Assembly: GCF_003026455.1 (NCBI RefSeq)
Contig: NZ_PYMB01000003.1
Coordinates: 62,001 to 126,000 of the forward strand
Reading direction: 5' to 3'
DNA length: 64,000 bases
From: Photobacterium rosenbergii
GTDB lineage: Bacteria; Pseudomonadota; Gammaproteobacteria; Enterobacterales; Vibrionaceae
Shown here: positions 44,036-52,519 of the stretch, in pieces
How the letters are laid out: every line of letters begins with the position of its first letter
How positions within the stretch are numbered: the first letter of the stretch is position 1
Notes under the pieces: model-generated
Told to the model about the DNA's origin: nothing
The model's input: the letters and a program-made list of their open reading frames with translations, nothing else
The model's database searches: none
Translations under genes and position numbers: made by a program

Positions 44036-44081
44036 GCACATAACATTCTCATCGACAAGCTTTGCAAGTAAGGACAAGACA

Positions 44082-44285
44082 ATGAAGAAGCTACTACTAG
44101 CACTGTCAATTATGGCATCAGCTCCAACACTTTCAGCAGAAATAACCGAGTGTAAGAAAGGTAAAATTGCAGCGTCATCTGGTCTACCAATTCATTCTTT
44201 TTCCTTGTCAGGTGAGGCAAAGATTTGTTACTGGTCTGTGCAGAAAAACCCAGTTTCAAAGGCAGTTAAGGAAACAAAGAAATGA
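44082..44285 (+). CDS. Exported small Cys-containing island protein
   Basis: 67 residues with a signal peptide (MKKLLLALSIMASAPTLSAE). The mature part of about 49 residues contains two cysteines (ITECKKGK and KICYWS), possibly a disulfide. The start at 44082 is set by the signal peptide and AAGGACAAG upstream; the stop overlaps the next start as ATGA. Orphan. Confidence 0.55.
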   Translation: MKKLLLALSIMASAPTLSAEITECKKGKIAASSGLPIHSFSLSGEAKICYWSVQKNPVSKAVKETKK

Positions 44286-44833
44286 GGGCTTTGATTATCG
44301 CGGTGGTATCTGCTTTGGTGCTGTCTGGATGCCAGACAACCCCAGAAAAGCCTGATATGCCAGAACAGATAGCTAGGCATTTGGCATCGGTTGCAGGTGG
44401 TGCAAAGCGATGTTTCAACGAGGGGATCTTCTCCCCTGAATACGCAGCTCAAGCTCAAAGGAGCGTTGTTTACCTTGCTAACACTTGGAACATGACTCCA
44501 GAGGTTGGCGCTTTATACAACGAGACTTTTAACCATTATCTGACCGTACAAGCAACCCCTGAGCAATTGGCAGATGGCTGTCGAAAGTTCAAGTTTGAGA
44601 TTGCCAACAGGAACAACGAAGCAGCAAGCCATTACAATCAAATGCAGGTTAACGCCCAGCGTCAACACGAAATGAAGAAAGCACACGTACAAGCAGCAAA
44701 GGAAGCTAACGCGGCCAGAACATCAATGCTTGGCGGTTCCGTTCAGTGCAAGAAAGTAGGCTCAATAAGTGGCGAGGTTAGAACTTACAACGCATTTGCC
44801 TGCCCTGTTGGCTGGTATCCAGCGCAATTTTAA
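44282..44833 (+). CDS. Island lipoprotein
   Basis: 183 residues. Lipobox LSGC (VVSALVLSGCQTTPEKPD) puts the lipidated Cys at residue 17. The mature part is helical, with NAQRQHEMKKAHVQAAKEANAARTS near the end, then a Cys pair (SVQCKKVG and AFACPVGW). Overlaps the previous gene by four bases and is followed after 11 bases by the next gene. No known family recognised. Confidence 0.6.
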   Translation: MRALIIAVVSALVLSGCQTTPEKPDMPEQIARHLASVAGGAKRCFNEGIFSPEYAAQAQRSVVYLANTWNMTPEVGALYNETFNHYLTVQATPEQLADGCRKFKFEIANRNNEAASHYNQMQVNAQRQHEMKKAHVQAAKEANAARTSMLGGSVQCKKVGSISGEVRTYNAFACPVGWYPAQF

Positions 44834-44844
44834 GGGAGTAACAA

Positions 44845-45081
44845 ATGAAATATCTACAAATCACACTGGTTCTAATTGCTTCAGCCGCTGCCAATGCTAC
44901 AGCGTGGGGCGACTGCCGATATGGGGCGGAGGATATCCGCAAGATGCACGACGTCAAGAAGGTTAAAAGCGAAGTTGTTGAATCTAACCTGTTAACCACA
45001 AAGTGCAAGCACACGTTCATCGATAAGCGTGGTAAGAAGGTCGAGCGTATTACGATGCACACAAAGGGGAATCGAAAGTGA
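44845..45081 (+). CDS. Exported small Cys-containing island protein
   Basis: 78 residues with a signal peptide ending about ANATAWG. The mature part is basic and has two cysteines (GDCRYGAED and TTKCKHTFID). A strong AAGGGAG site precedes the ATG. Its stop overlaps the next GTG start. Orphan. Confidence 0.55.
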   Translation: MKYLQITLVLIASAAANATAWGDCRYGAEDIRKMHDVKKVKSEVVESNLLTTKCKHTFIDKRGKKVERITMHTKGNRK

Positions 45082-45410
45082 AAAGCCTAGTTAGCATCCT
45101 GATCGGGATAGGTATTTTTATTGGTGTTTCATTATATGCAGCTCACAGCACCAAGGAAGAGGCAGCAAAGCAAGTCCTAGCCAACACGATGGAGCGAGTT
45201 AACAAGGACGGCAAATGTTCCGCTGATTACATCGGTTACCGTGTAATCAAGAATATTGGCCCTGTTGACCACATAGCTATTGATTACATGCTTACATGCG
45301 GGACGCACAGCTCTACAGCAGAACTAGAGACTTACTACGCCGTTAATGGTGATCAGTGGTTTAGCAGCAAGAACTACCCAAAAGTAAAAGACTTTGCCAC
45401 CCAGGAATAA
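45078..45410 (+). CDS. Membrane-anchored island protein
   Basis: 110 residues starting at GTG 45078 (GTGA overlap with the preceding gene). An N-terminal helix (LVSILIGIGIFIGVSLYAA) would anchor or export it. The remainder has two cysteines (GKCSADYIGYR and LTCGTHSS) and ends in ATQE. Orphan. Confidence 0.55.
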   Translation: MKSLVSILIGIGIFIGVSLYAAHSTKEEAAKQVLANTMERVNKDGKCSADYIGYRVIKNIGPVDHIAIDYMLTCGTHSSTAELETYYAVNGDQWFSSKNYPKVKDFATQE

Positions 45411-45416
45411 CAAAAA

Positions 45417-45731
45417 ATGAAGACACTACCACTAATCACCATTGCTTTACTGGCCTCAACCACTTCCAATGCCGGGCTTGAGAAAGCAACGATAAGCAAT
45501 ATGGCTTATCACATCGTTTGCTCTGACACGATGTATGACCGGAGTATGTGGGACGAGGGAACATGGCATGAAGATACTGGCCTTGGTTACATGAAACGCG
45601 GACAAGAAAAGTATGGTGCCGGTTGGTCGAAACAGATTCAGCCAACCATCAACGATCAGCGCGACAAGTATCGGACCAGCCAGGATTACTTCGAGATGTG
45701 CCTTGGTGACTACGAACGAGCAAGTAAGTAA
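45417..45731 (+). CDS. Exported island protein
   Basis: 104 residues with a signal peptide (LPLITIALLASTTSNAG). The mature part is rich in Tyr/Trp/Asp (YDRSMWDEGTWHEDTGLGYM) and has two cysteines (IVCSDTM and FEMCLGD). Six bases after the preceding stop, AGGAATAAC acts as the ribosome site. Last gene of the run. Orphan. Confidence 0.55.
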   Translation: MKTLPLITIALLASTTSNAGLEKATISNMAYHIVCSDTMYDRSMWDEGTWHEDTGLGYMKRGQEKYGAGWSKQIQPTINDQRDKYRTSQDYFEMCLGDYERASK

Positions 45732-45886
45732 CACGGGAGTGCATACGCTGCCGCCCGAAGGAATGGATGGCTAAACCAAGACACACATAATATCTAGCAT
45801 AAACAATATATGAGTGATTGAGACCACAGCACACTACCACTGATATGTGATTGTAGATATAGACTTAATTGTAATAGTAAATGGTA

Positions 45887-46038
45887 GGGCTATTGGTGGT
45901 GCTGAATAAGTGGGGGAGCTATAGGCCAATAATAAGGGGGGCTCTAGACGGGGTGCCTACAAGGCGGGGCCTATATACGGCCCACTTTATATCGGGCCCT
46001 ATAATAGCCAGCCTTTCAGGAAGGGGGCTATATAGGCG
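45887..46038. repeat. Array of six G-rich imperfect repeats
   Basis: Units of three to six G followed by a C/T-A-rich core: GGGCTATTGG (45887), GGGGGAGCTATAGG (45912), GGGGGGCTCTAG (45936), GGGGCCTATATACGG (45966), GGGCCCTATAATAG (45994), GGGGGCTATATAGGCG (46023). Spacings are 25, 24, 30, 28 and 29 bases. No gene is credible here. The 355-base gap 45732-46086 otherwise holds nothing recognised. Confidence 0.5.
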
Positions 46039-46086
46039 TGGGTCAAAAAAGTCCCTTCTGAGAGCCCTTTTCCATAAATCCGGTTT

Positions 46087-46518
46087 TTATCGCATGGCTA
46101 TAAGCGATTTTCCTAGCAGGCTAATTACAGCCTTTTCGGAACCGGCTTTTTTACGCAAAACGCTACCAATAAGGCGATCGACCATTTCTGACACTTTTCT
46201 GTACTCAACAAAGTATACAAAGCAATTTTTGAACGTAGGATCATCAATAACGGCTTCCCAGCTCGAAAAAGCAATTCTGGAGAACCTAAATTTAGCTTTT
46301 TCGCCCTAGCGCCATAAACATCATCCAGGACACATTCAAGTATTGCATTTCGGGTTCTCGCGTAATGCTTCACGCCCATTCGTGAACATTCCAACACGTT
46401 GTTCTGCAAGTGTCGTGTAGCTTAGGTCTGATGGCCCACCTTCCAGCACCATTTCTAAGATGGTTTCATGAACACGAGCTTTCATCAGCTCAGCATGTTC
46501 TTTGCTCTTTTTGGCCAT
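46087..46518 (-). pseudogene. TetR-family regulator pseudogene with two frameshifts
   Basis: Begins MAKKSKEHAELMKARVHETI and LSYTTLAEQRVGM; an extra T after GGAATG shifts the frame. It resumes SRMGVKHYARTRNAILECVL (TetR recognition helix) through KKLNLGSPELL. A loss of one T in a homopolymer shifts it again, after which it reads FSSWEAVIDDPTFKNCFVYF, then VEYRKVSEMVDRLIGSVL, to LLGKSLIAMR and a stop. Restoring both single bases gives one continuous reading frame. Either decayed or affected by homopolymer sequencing errors. Confidence 0.65.
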
Positions 46519-46715
46519 TTAGTGGCGTCCTCATCGAATAAAATTATCCGTACATCACACCATAAGTCGCGGTACGGTATTTGAAAAATTCCACCTATGA
46601 ATGCTGACAAGCTCTGCAATCGACTTTCGTCCAGGCCAGAGAAAACTTGATCTCTGAGAATGGCGTCACGTTCAAGCCTTTGAAGGTGAAAGTGGCTTGC
46701 TTGCTGCTTATCGAG
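46485..46715 (-). other. Possible truncated reading frame cut by the porin repeat
   Basis: A minus-strand frame reads DKQQASHFHLQRLERDAILR, then SGLDESRLQSLSAFIGGIFQ and DLWCDVRIILFDEDATK, running into the TetR start. It looks protein-like, but its beginning is cut at 46715 where the 137-bp porin repeat starts. Family not recognised. Confidence 0.3.
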
Positions 46716-46853
46716 ACTGCTGAGGTATTCTACAACATGCAATTTGGCAAACATCTACAAATTACCCCGGATATTCAATTTATCAAAGATCCCGCTTTCT
46801 CTAGCGAAGATAGTGCTGTGGTATTTGGTTTGAGGGCAAAAATATCTTTATAG
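46716..46853 (+). pseudogene. 3'-terminal fragment of an OprB-like porin (right copy of island-flanking repeat)
   Basis: Encodes the last 45 residues of a porin, from TAEVFYNMQFGKHLQ to GLRAKISL, with its own TAG stop. 133 of 137 bases match 40084-40220. The rest of the gene is missing. It precedes the intact LysR gene at 46965 and marks the right island border. Confidence 0.88.
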
Positions 46854-46964
46854 AGGGTGATAGGCATTGTCTTTATGATCATAGTGTCGCAGACATATTA
46901 TGTCTTACTGTGTACCAAATAGTGCATAATGGAGTTTAGATTAGTGTGAAATGAAGGTGTTTTC

Positions 46965-47879
46965 GTGGCGATTGAATTAAACAAACAACTGATGGCCTTT
47001 GTCGATGTCGTAAAGTTTGAGAGCTTTGCAGAGGCGGCAAAACATCGGGATATGCTGCCGTCATTGTTGTCACGAAACATAAAATCGCTGGAGGATAAGT
47101 TGGGTGTTGTGTTGCTCAAACGTACCACGCGCGCACTTTCCCTGACTGAAGCAGGAGAGGTAATTTATCAGCAGGCGCTAGTTCTCAAAGAGCTAGAAGA
47201 CAAGATGAATAATTTCGCTCAAAACTATAGTACTGCTGAGACTGGCTTAGTCCGCCTGACTTGTGCTTCTCACCTAAGCCGAAATTTTATTCTGCCGACG
47301 ATCCAAGAGATTCAGGCTGAATACCCGAATATTCGATTTGAGGTCGACTATGATGACAGGCGTGTCGATATCATAAAAGAAGACTTTGATATGGCCATTC
47401 GGATTTGGAAGCCCCAAGACACCTCGCTAATTGGCCAAAAGCTCCGCTCAACCAACCTCGTTATTCTTGCCAGCCCGGATTTCATCCAGCGCCATGGCAT
47501 GCCTGAAACTATCGAACAGTTAGTTGCCTTACCATCTGCTTGTTATGCCAGGCTAGGTGTAGTGAGAGATAAGATCCAATACTATGACGCAGAAGATCGG
47601 ATTCAATCGGTGTCTATGAACCCTCTCTACAAATCAAGTTCGCCTGAGTCTTTGATTCAAAGTGCATTGGCGGGAATGTATTACACCGTTGTCACAGACC
47701 AGAACCTCAGTGGTGAAATCGAGCGGGGTGAGTTGGTGCAATTATTACCGGATATGCGTTTTCCTTTTGAACCCTCTATGTATGCGGTTTACCCGAATCG
47801 GGATTTAAGCTTCGGGGCGAGGCTATTTGTCGATAAACTCAAGCAGCGTTGTGCTGAAATACCTGTTATTGGTAACTAA
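46965..47879 (+). CDS. LysR-family transcriptional regulator
   Basis: 304 residues from GTG 46965. HTH at about 5-62 (KQLMAFVDVVKFESFAEAAKH, LPSLLSRNIKSLEDKLGVVLLKRTTRALSLTEAG), and the effector domain has EVDYDDRRVDIIKEDFDMAIRI typical of the CrgA/DsdC-like branch. Intact. The old-yellow-enzyme gene follows 89 bases later in the same direction and is a candidate target. The porin fragment in front suggests that before the island this gene followed the porin directly. Confidence 0.9.
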   Translation: MAIELNKQLMAFVDVVKFESFAEAAKHRDMLPSLLSRNIKSLEDKLGVVLLKRTTRALSLTEAGEVIYQQALVLKELEDKMNNFAQNYSTAETGLVRLTCASHLSRNFILPTIQEIQAEYPNIRFEVDYDDRRVDIIKEDFDMAIRIWKPQDTSLIGQKLRSTNLVILASPDFIQRHGMPETIEQLVALPSACYARLGVVRDKIQYYDAEDRIQSVSMNPLYKSSSPESLIQSALAGMYYTVVTDQNLSGEIERGELVQLLPDMRFPFEPSMYAVYPNRDLSFGARLFVDKLKQRCAEIPVIGN

Positions 47880-47968
47880 AAAGTACATAGTGAAATGAAA
47901 TAATTGCTATTTTAGTGACTGATGCTTTCGCCTAACCTGTGCCTATTCCAATCGCATTCGGAGGCGAA

Positions 47969-49072
47969 ATGCTTTTTTCAAATTACACACTGGGAAATAC
48001 GGCACTGGCAAACCGTATGGTAATGGCACCAATGACGCGATCTCGTGCTTCTATTGACGGTGCTTTGAATGATGACATCGTAAAATACTATCAGCAGCGC
48101 GCAACAGCTGGCCTTATCATCACAGAAGGCGCTCCGATTTCAAAGGTTGGTCGCGGTTATGCATTTACACCGGGTATATATAATCAAGAACAAATTGATG
48201 GATGGAAAAAGGTAACCAGTGCCGTCCATGCCGAAGGCGGTAAGATCTTTATTCAGCTGTGGCATGTTGGCCGGGTCTCCCACCCACGGATCACCGGTGG
48301 GGAGCAGCCGGTGGCACCTTCGGCGGTAAAAGGAATCAATAAAGGCTTCGGACCTCTTCCTGAAGGTGGCTATGAATTTTTGGAGCAAGAAACCCCGCGG
48401 GCGATGACTAAAGAAGATATTGCTAGTACGCAAAACGACTTTGCTCAGGCAGCAAAGAACGCAATGGAAGCCGGCTTTGATGGGGTTGAGATACATTCGG
48501 CCAATACCTATTTGTTCGAACAGTTCATGTTACGAAGTGCCAATAAACGTACCGATGAATATGGTGGCAGCCAGGAAAACCGAGTACGTTTTTTGGTGGA
48601 AACTGTAGAAGCGGTAGCACAGGCCATTGGTGCAGAGAAAGTGGGTTTCCGTTTATCACCGTATCTCGTTATCGACGATCCTGACGTAGACCCTGAAATG
48701 CCGTCATTGGCACTGAAAGCAGTAGAGCAATTGTCTCAACACAATCTTGCTTATGTGCATTTTTCCGAGAATGTGGCGACTTGGCGTCCTGTTCCGTCAT
48801 CATTCCGTCGCCAAGTGCGTGAAGTGTGGAAGAACCCAATTATTATTGCCGGTCGCCATACCAAGGAATCTGCCCAGGACATGCTAGATCTAGGATATGC
48901 CGATTTGATTGCGTTTGGTGAGTACTACATCTCCAACCCCGATTTGGTATATCGCTTCAAAGAGAACCTAGCGCTTAACGCAAATGACCGTTCTACTTAT
49001 TACGGTGGCGGAGCTAAAGGCCTAACGGATTACCCAATATCCGATCCCGCTGTTAAGCATTTGCAGGTCTGA
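47969..49072 (+). CDS. Old-yellow-enzyme family alkene reductase (NemA-like)
   Basis: 367 residues, FMN-dependent TIM barrel. Landmarks: NRMVMAPMTRSRA, LIITEGAPIS, IFIQLWHVGRVSH, and the catalytic pair in VEIHSANTYLFEQFM (His-x-x-Asn type), then RTDEYGGSQENR. Such enzymes reduce activated C=C bonds and nitro groups with NADPH. ATG 47969 is chosen because GGAGGCGA precedes it; the frame is open 10 codons further up. Confidence 0.92.
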   Translation: MLFSNYTLGNTALANRMVMAPMTRSRASIDGALNDDIVKYYQQRATAGLIITEGAPISKVGRGYAFTPGIYNQEQIDGWKKVTSAVHAEGGKIFIQLWHVGRVSHPRITGGEQPVAPSAVKGINKGFGPLPEGGYEFLEQETPRAMTKEDIASTQNDFAQAAKNAMEAGFDGVEIHSANTYLFEQFMLRSANKRTDEYGGSQENRVRFLVETVEAVAQAIGAEKVGFRLSPYLVIDDPDVDPEMPSLALKAVEQLSQHNLAYVHFSENVATWRPVPSSFRRQVREVWKNPIIIAGRHTKESAQDMLDLGYADLIAFGEYYISNPDLVYRFKENLALNANDRSTYYGGGAKGLTDYPISDPAVKHLQV

Positions 49073-49255
49073 TATATCCAACGTGCTTGAGGTGATTCGC
49101 CTTTGAATAAACCTTCCACCCAAGGGGTGGGAGGCAATCGTTATTATTAGGCAAAAGCTAATAATTCATTAGGTAAACTGCGTCTTATTTTTATCAATAT
49201 GAACGCCTATAGTTTGTTCCAAGTTAAAGGAAAAGTCAGCGACGAGGAACAACTA

Positions 49256-49816
49256 ATGAGAAAGTTAAATACATTCGCAGCACTATTAATTTCACTGGTT
49301 TTTGCGGCATCAAGCCTGGCAAGTCCGAGTAACGTTAATGACCAAGCTATCGCTGATGCTAGTGAGATCAATAACGAGGCGCTTTGGGTTAAACCTGCAA
49401 ATCCCATTGCTTCAGGCTCAGAAAACAGTGCAGCACTAAAAGTCGTTCAGGGTTTTTTCAACGCCTATGGACAAGGTGACATGGAAGCAATGAAACAGTT
49501 TGTCGCCGAAGATGTCGAGTGGCATATCCCTGGCCGTCATCCTTTAGCGGGAACAAAACGCGGCATCAAGGAGTTCACGGAGTTCTTTGCCAAGCTCGGT
49601 GAAGCCGGGTTCAAGGCGGAGGTGATGATTTTGGCTGCGAATGAAAATTACGTCATTGATGCCCATCGAGGCTTTAGCACAAATGCAGATGACAACATCG
49701 ATATCAACTGGGTTCTGCTTTATCAGATTGAGGATGGCAAAATTCAGCGGGTGCAAAACTTCTCTGGTGATTTGTATGCATCTGACCAATTCTTCGAGAA
49801 GTTTTTCTCTAATTAA
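49256..49816 (+). CDS. Exported SnoaL/NTF2-like protein
   Basis: 186 residues with a signal peptide (MRKLNTFAALLISLVFAASS, cleaved near SLAS). The SnoaL-like cone fold is visible at about 60-180: VVQGFFNAYGQGDMEAMKQFV, EDVEWHIPGRHPLAGTKRG, FTEFFAKLG, YQIEDGKIQRVQNFSGD. The fold binds or isomerises small hydrophobic ligands. It is transcribed alone, between a hairpin at 49112-49134 and the MATE gene. The role is unknown. Confidence 0.8.
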   Translation: MRKLNTFAALLISLVFAASSLASPSNVNDQAIADASEINNEALWVKPANPIASGSENSAALKVVQGFFNAYGQGDMEAMKQFVAEDVEWHIPGRHPLAGTKRGIKEFTEFFAKLGEAGFKAEVMILAANENYVIDAHRGFSTNADDNIDINWVLLYQIEDGKIQRVQNFSGDLYASDQFFEKFFSN

Positions 49817-49880
49817 TCTGTAGGTCTTTTCGGTTCTGTGTCTTGCAGAGCCGAGTTATCGACTTTAACGGTAGCAACTT

Positions 49881-51227
49881 ATGCATATCTCAAATGAAAT
49901 AAAACTGATTATACAGCGCACACTCCCATTAACCATGGGAGTGCTCGCTATTATGGCAGTGCAGCTGGTGGATACAGTATTTATTGGTATGTTGGGCGTC
50001 AATGCACTAAACGCTCAGGGGTTAACGCTACCGTTTTCATCTGTCATCATTTCCATTCAGGTCGGCATCGGCGTTGCGGCAACATGTCTTATTTCACGCT
50101 ATGTCGGTGAGAAGAATCAGCCAAAGGCCAATAGGTTCGCGACCTTGGGTTTACTGCTTGGCACACTGGCTATTTCACTGCTGGTGCTATCACTATGGTT
50201 CTTTGAAAAAGCGCTATTTACTCTTTTTATCGATGATAAAGTCGATTCAGTACAAATGGCCGGGATACAACATCAGTTCAGTGCTTATTGGGGCATTTGG
50301 CTGATGAGTGCCTTGGCTGGAGCGGTGTTCTATTTCGTTTCTTCGGTATATCGCGCGAACCAGGATTCCAGTACCCCAGGTAAGCTATTGATTGCATCTA
50401 GCATACTTAACCTTGTGTTTGACCCTATTTTTATCTTTGTGCTTGATATGGGCATTGCCGGCGCAGCGTTGGCAAGTTGCTTGGCGTTTACGCTTTGTGC
50501 TGCTTATATGCTGCTCAAACCTATAGCGAAAGGGTGGTTTACTCTACAGATTTTTTATAAAAGTGCATTTGAAGATCTCAGAGTGCTGACCTCAAATGCT
50601 ATCGCCACAACGGCGAATCAATTTTTACCGGCAATCAGCGCCTTGGTATCTATGTACCTGATTGCCCGTGTTGGACCTCAGGCTATCGCTGTCTGGGGAA
50701 TAGCAATGAAGATGGAAGGTTTGTTGCTGGTACTCTCATTGTCATTAACCATGTCGATCCCCCCAATTATTGGCAGCTATTTAGGTAACCAGCAGTTTGG
50801 CGATATCCAACAGATCATAAAAGCGGCGACCAAATTAATATTGCTAATACATACGGTAATAGCTCTATTTGTGATGCTGTCTTCGGCATATCTGGTAGAG
50901 GTAATCGGTGGAGGGTTAGGGCTGGATAGGGATCTACATTTTGTACTTGTATTACTGCCGCTCAGTTACGGGCCTTTGGGATTATGTATGGTGATGGTGT
51001 CGGCATTCAATGCGCTAGATTTAGCCAAGCGGGCATTGGTTGTCTCCTTTATCCGTTTGTTTGTGCTGTTTATACCTGCGATTTACTTGGGCAGTCTGTT
51101 TGGCAATATTCAAAGTATTATTATTGCTGCAGCTATAGCAAATACCCTAGCAGGGTTAAGTGCATGGTATTTAATGAGAAAGCAGTGGCAGTCAACAGAA
51201 AAGACAATGAAGTTGATCGCTGCTTAA
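49881..51227 (+). CDS. MATE-family efflux transporter
   Basis: 448 residues with 12 predicted helices in two six-helix halves. The N-half begins LPLTMGVLAIMAVQLVDTVFIGMLG, with the acidic Asp in MVDTVFIG that couples Na+/H+ transport in MATE proteins; the C-half has NAIATTANQFLPAISALVS. It would export cationic drugs or metabolites. It starts 64 bases after the SnoaL-like gene. No regulator directly adjacent. Confidence 0.9.
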   Translation: MHISNEIKLIIQRTLPLTMGVLAIMAVQLVDTVFIGMLGVNALNAQGLTLPFSSVIISIQVGIGVAATCLISRYVGEKNQPKANRFATLGLLLGTLAISLLVLSLWFFEKALFTLFIDDKVDSVQMAGIQHQFSAYWGIWLMSALAGAVFYFVSSVYRANQDSSTPGKLLIASSILNLVFDPIFIFVLDMGIAGAALASCLAFTLCAAYMLLKPIAKGWFTLQIFYKSAFEDLRVLTSNAIATTANQFLPAISALVSMYLIARVGPQAIAVWGIAMKMEGLLLVLSLSLTMSIPPIIGSYLGNQQFGDIQQIIKAATKLILLIHTVIALFVMLSSAYLVEVIGGGLGLDRDLHFVLVLLPLSYGPLGLCMVMVSAFNALDLAKRALVVSFIRLFVLFIPAIYLGSLFGNIQSIIIAAAIANTLAGLSAWYLMRKQWQSTEKTMKLIAA

Positions 51228-51344
51228 TAAATTAAATTTAAAGGGGCAACACTCGTTTAATTGAGAGTCGAACGGTCATCAATATCAAACAGCGGGCGCC
51301 ATCTTGCGTCCGATTAATTCACAATAGTATTTGAGACAAAGGTG

Positions 51345-51785
51345 ATGAAGAAAAAGCTTCTGGCAACGTTAGCTACCGCAGTTATTGCACTGACAGTGTC
51401 ATATGGCGCATTGTGCAACGATACCATTCATCTGGCGGCCTATCATGGCGATGAGGCACAGGTTATTGAACTGCTTAAACTCAACCCGAACCCTGATGAA
51501 CGAGACTCATCTGGTGGAACGGCATTGCATGCAGCAATGTTTCAAGACAATGTGCAAATAGTACAACTGTTGATTGATGCTGGTTATGATGTGAATGCCG
51601 TTGGTCCCCGTAATGGTTATACACCGCTGCATGATGCGGTATGGGGTAACAATCTACCAGCATTAAAGTTACTTGTTGAAAACGGTGGTGATGTCACGAT
51701 CAAAGGCCATGATAGCAATACTCCGCTCACTAAAGCGAGAGAAGAGGGCAAACAAGAAATTGTCGCCTATTTAGAGTCGCTTTAA
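51345..51785 (+). CDS. Exported ankyrin-repeat protein
   Basis: 146 residues with a signal peptide (about 1-23). Three to four ankyrin repeats follow: TIHLAAYHGDEAQVIELLK, TALHAAMFQDNVQIVQLLIDAGYDVNAV, TPLHDAVWGNNLPALKLLVENGGDVTI, TPLTKAREEGKQEIVAYLE. Periplasmic scaffold of unknown partner. ATG 51345 is preferred to the adjacent GTG 51342. Confidence 0.82.
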   Translation: MKKKLLATLATAVIALTVSYGALCNDTIHLAAYHGDEAQVIELLKLNPNPDERDSSGGTALHAAMFQDNVQIVQLLIDAGYDVNAVGPRNGYTPLHDAVWGNNLPALKLLVENGGDVTIKGHDSNTPLTKAREEGKQEIVAYLESL

Positions 51786-51830
51786 ATCTATAATGGGGAG
51801 TGCTATCCCCATCATTGACGGCGTTCTTCA

Positions 51831-51965
51831 TTACTTCTTATCAGCATTTTCAATTTTTGACTTTTCCCAGCCCGATAGGTTGTCCCAGTCGTAGCGAGCG
51901 GTATGATTTTCTGCCGATACAGAGAAGGTGGTGATTATCGCTAGTACCGTAAATAACATTTTCAT
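51831..51965 (-). CDS. Small exported protein, 44 residues
   Basis: MKMLFTVLAIITTFSVSAEN gives a clean signal peptide; the mature part of about 25 residues is HTARYDWDNLSGWEKSKIEN then ADKK. AGGAAC lies 9 bases before the ATG. Monocistronic or following the 95-residue lipoprotein gene (29 bases upstream, same strand). Too short for family recognition; the signal peptide is the main support. Confidence 0.5.
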   Translation of the reverse strand: MKMLFTVLAIITTFSVSAENHTARYDWDNLSGWEKSKIENADKK

Positions 51966-51994
51966 TTAGATAGTTCCTATTATATATCTCAGAT

Positions 51995-52282
51995 TTATTT
52001 GCAAGTGATTGTCACAACAACAGAGCCATCACCAAGCGTCTTGGTGTTGTCGATGGTGTATGAAGCTGGGCATGTCCCGTAAGTTCGGTTAACCCAGGCA
52101 ACATTTTGAATAATGATGTCATCTTCATTGCCGTGTCCTCTGAATGACTCCATGGCTGTGGCATTGAAGTGGATTGCTGTAGAAACTGAGCCGTCATCGC
52201 TTACTGTAGAATCGAGGTCAATCTCAGCGTATGAGGCGCAGCCTGATAGGGCAGTAGCTAAGACGAAAAATAGTTTATTCAT
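51995..52282 (-). CDS. Small lipoprotein
   Basis: 95 residues. Lipobox LSGC (VLATALSGCASYAEI) with Cys at 15. The mature part is beta-rich (IHFNATAMESFRGHG, DGSVVVTITCK) with two cysteines (YGTCPAS and ITCK) that may pair. No family recognised. The 44-residue exported protein gene lies 29 bases downstream. Confidence 0.65.
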   Translation of the reverse strand: MNKLFFVLATALSGCASYAEIDLDSTVSDDGSVSTAIHFNATAMESFRGHGNEDDIIIQNVAWVNRTYGTCPASYTIDNTKTLGDGSVVVTITCK

Positions 52283-52464
52283 TGGTTGTTGTTCTCTAGT
52301 TTTACATCTAAAGGTACTTAGTACGAATTTGGTTTGAAGATAATTTTATAGGCAGTGGTTGCTATTTCAATACCTGAAGGTGTAAAAAATATGAATCTAT
52401 ACTTTAGTGGTATTTGTAGGGTATAAGCGAGTGAGGCTGGGAATTTATGGCTCAAGAAACTTTA

Positions 52465-52499
52465 ATATAAACAGATACTCATTAAGTATCTGTTTATAT
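52465..52499 (-). terminator. Perfect hairpin downstream of the Bcr/CflA gene
   Basis: 15-bp perfect arms ATATAAACAGATACT / AGTATCTGTTTATAT around CATTA, 21 bases beyond the transporter stop. The outer arm is A/T-rich on both strands, so termination in either direction is possible. Confidence 0.65.
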
Positions 52500-52519
52500 A
52501 TGATAATTTCTGCTGCTCG

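Noticed and set aside
45881-46309. 142-residue plus-strand reading frame in the island
   Set aside because: It runs over the G-rich repeats and antisense to the TetR pseudogene; composition is not protein-like and there is no ribosome site.
40222-46715. Integron cassette array or integrative element with integrase
   Set aside because: No attC-like imperfect palindromes with the GTTRRRY core and no integrase, recombinase or excisionase frame were found, although the small collinear genes first suggested cassettes.
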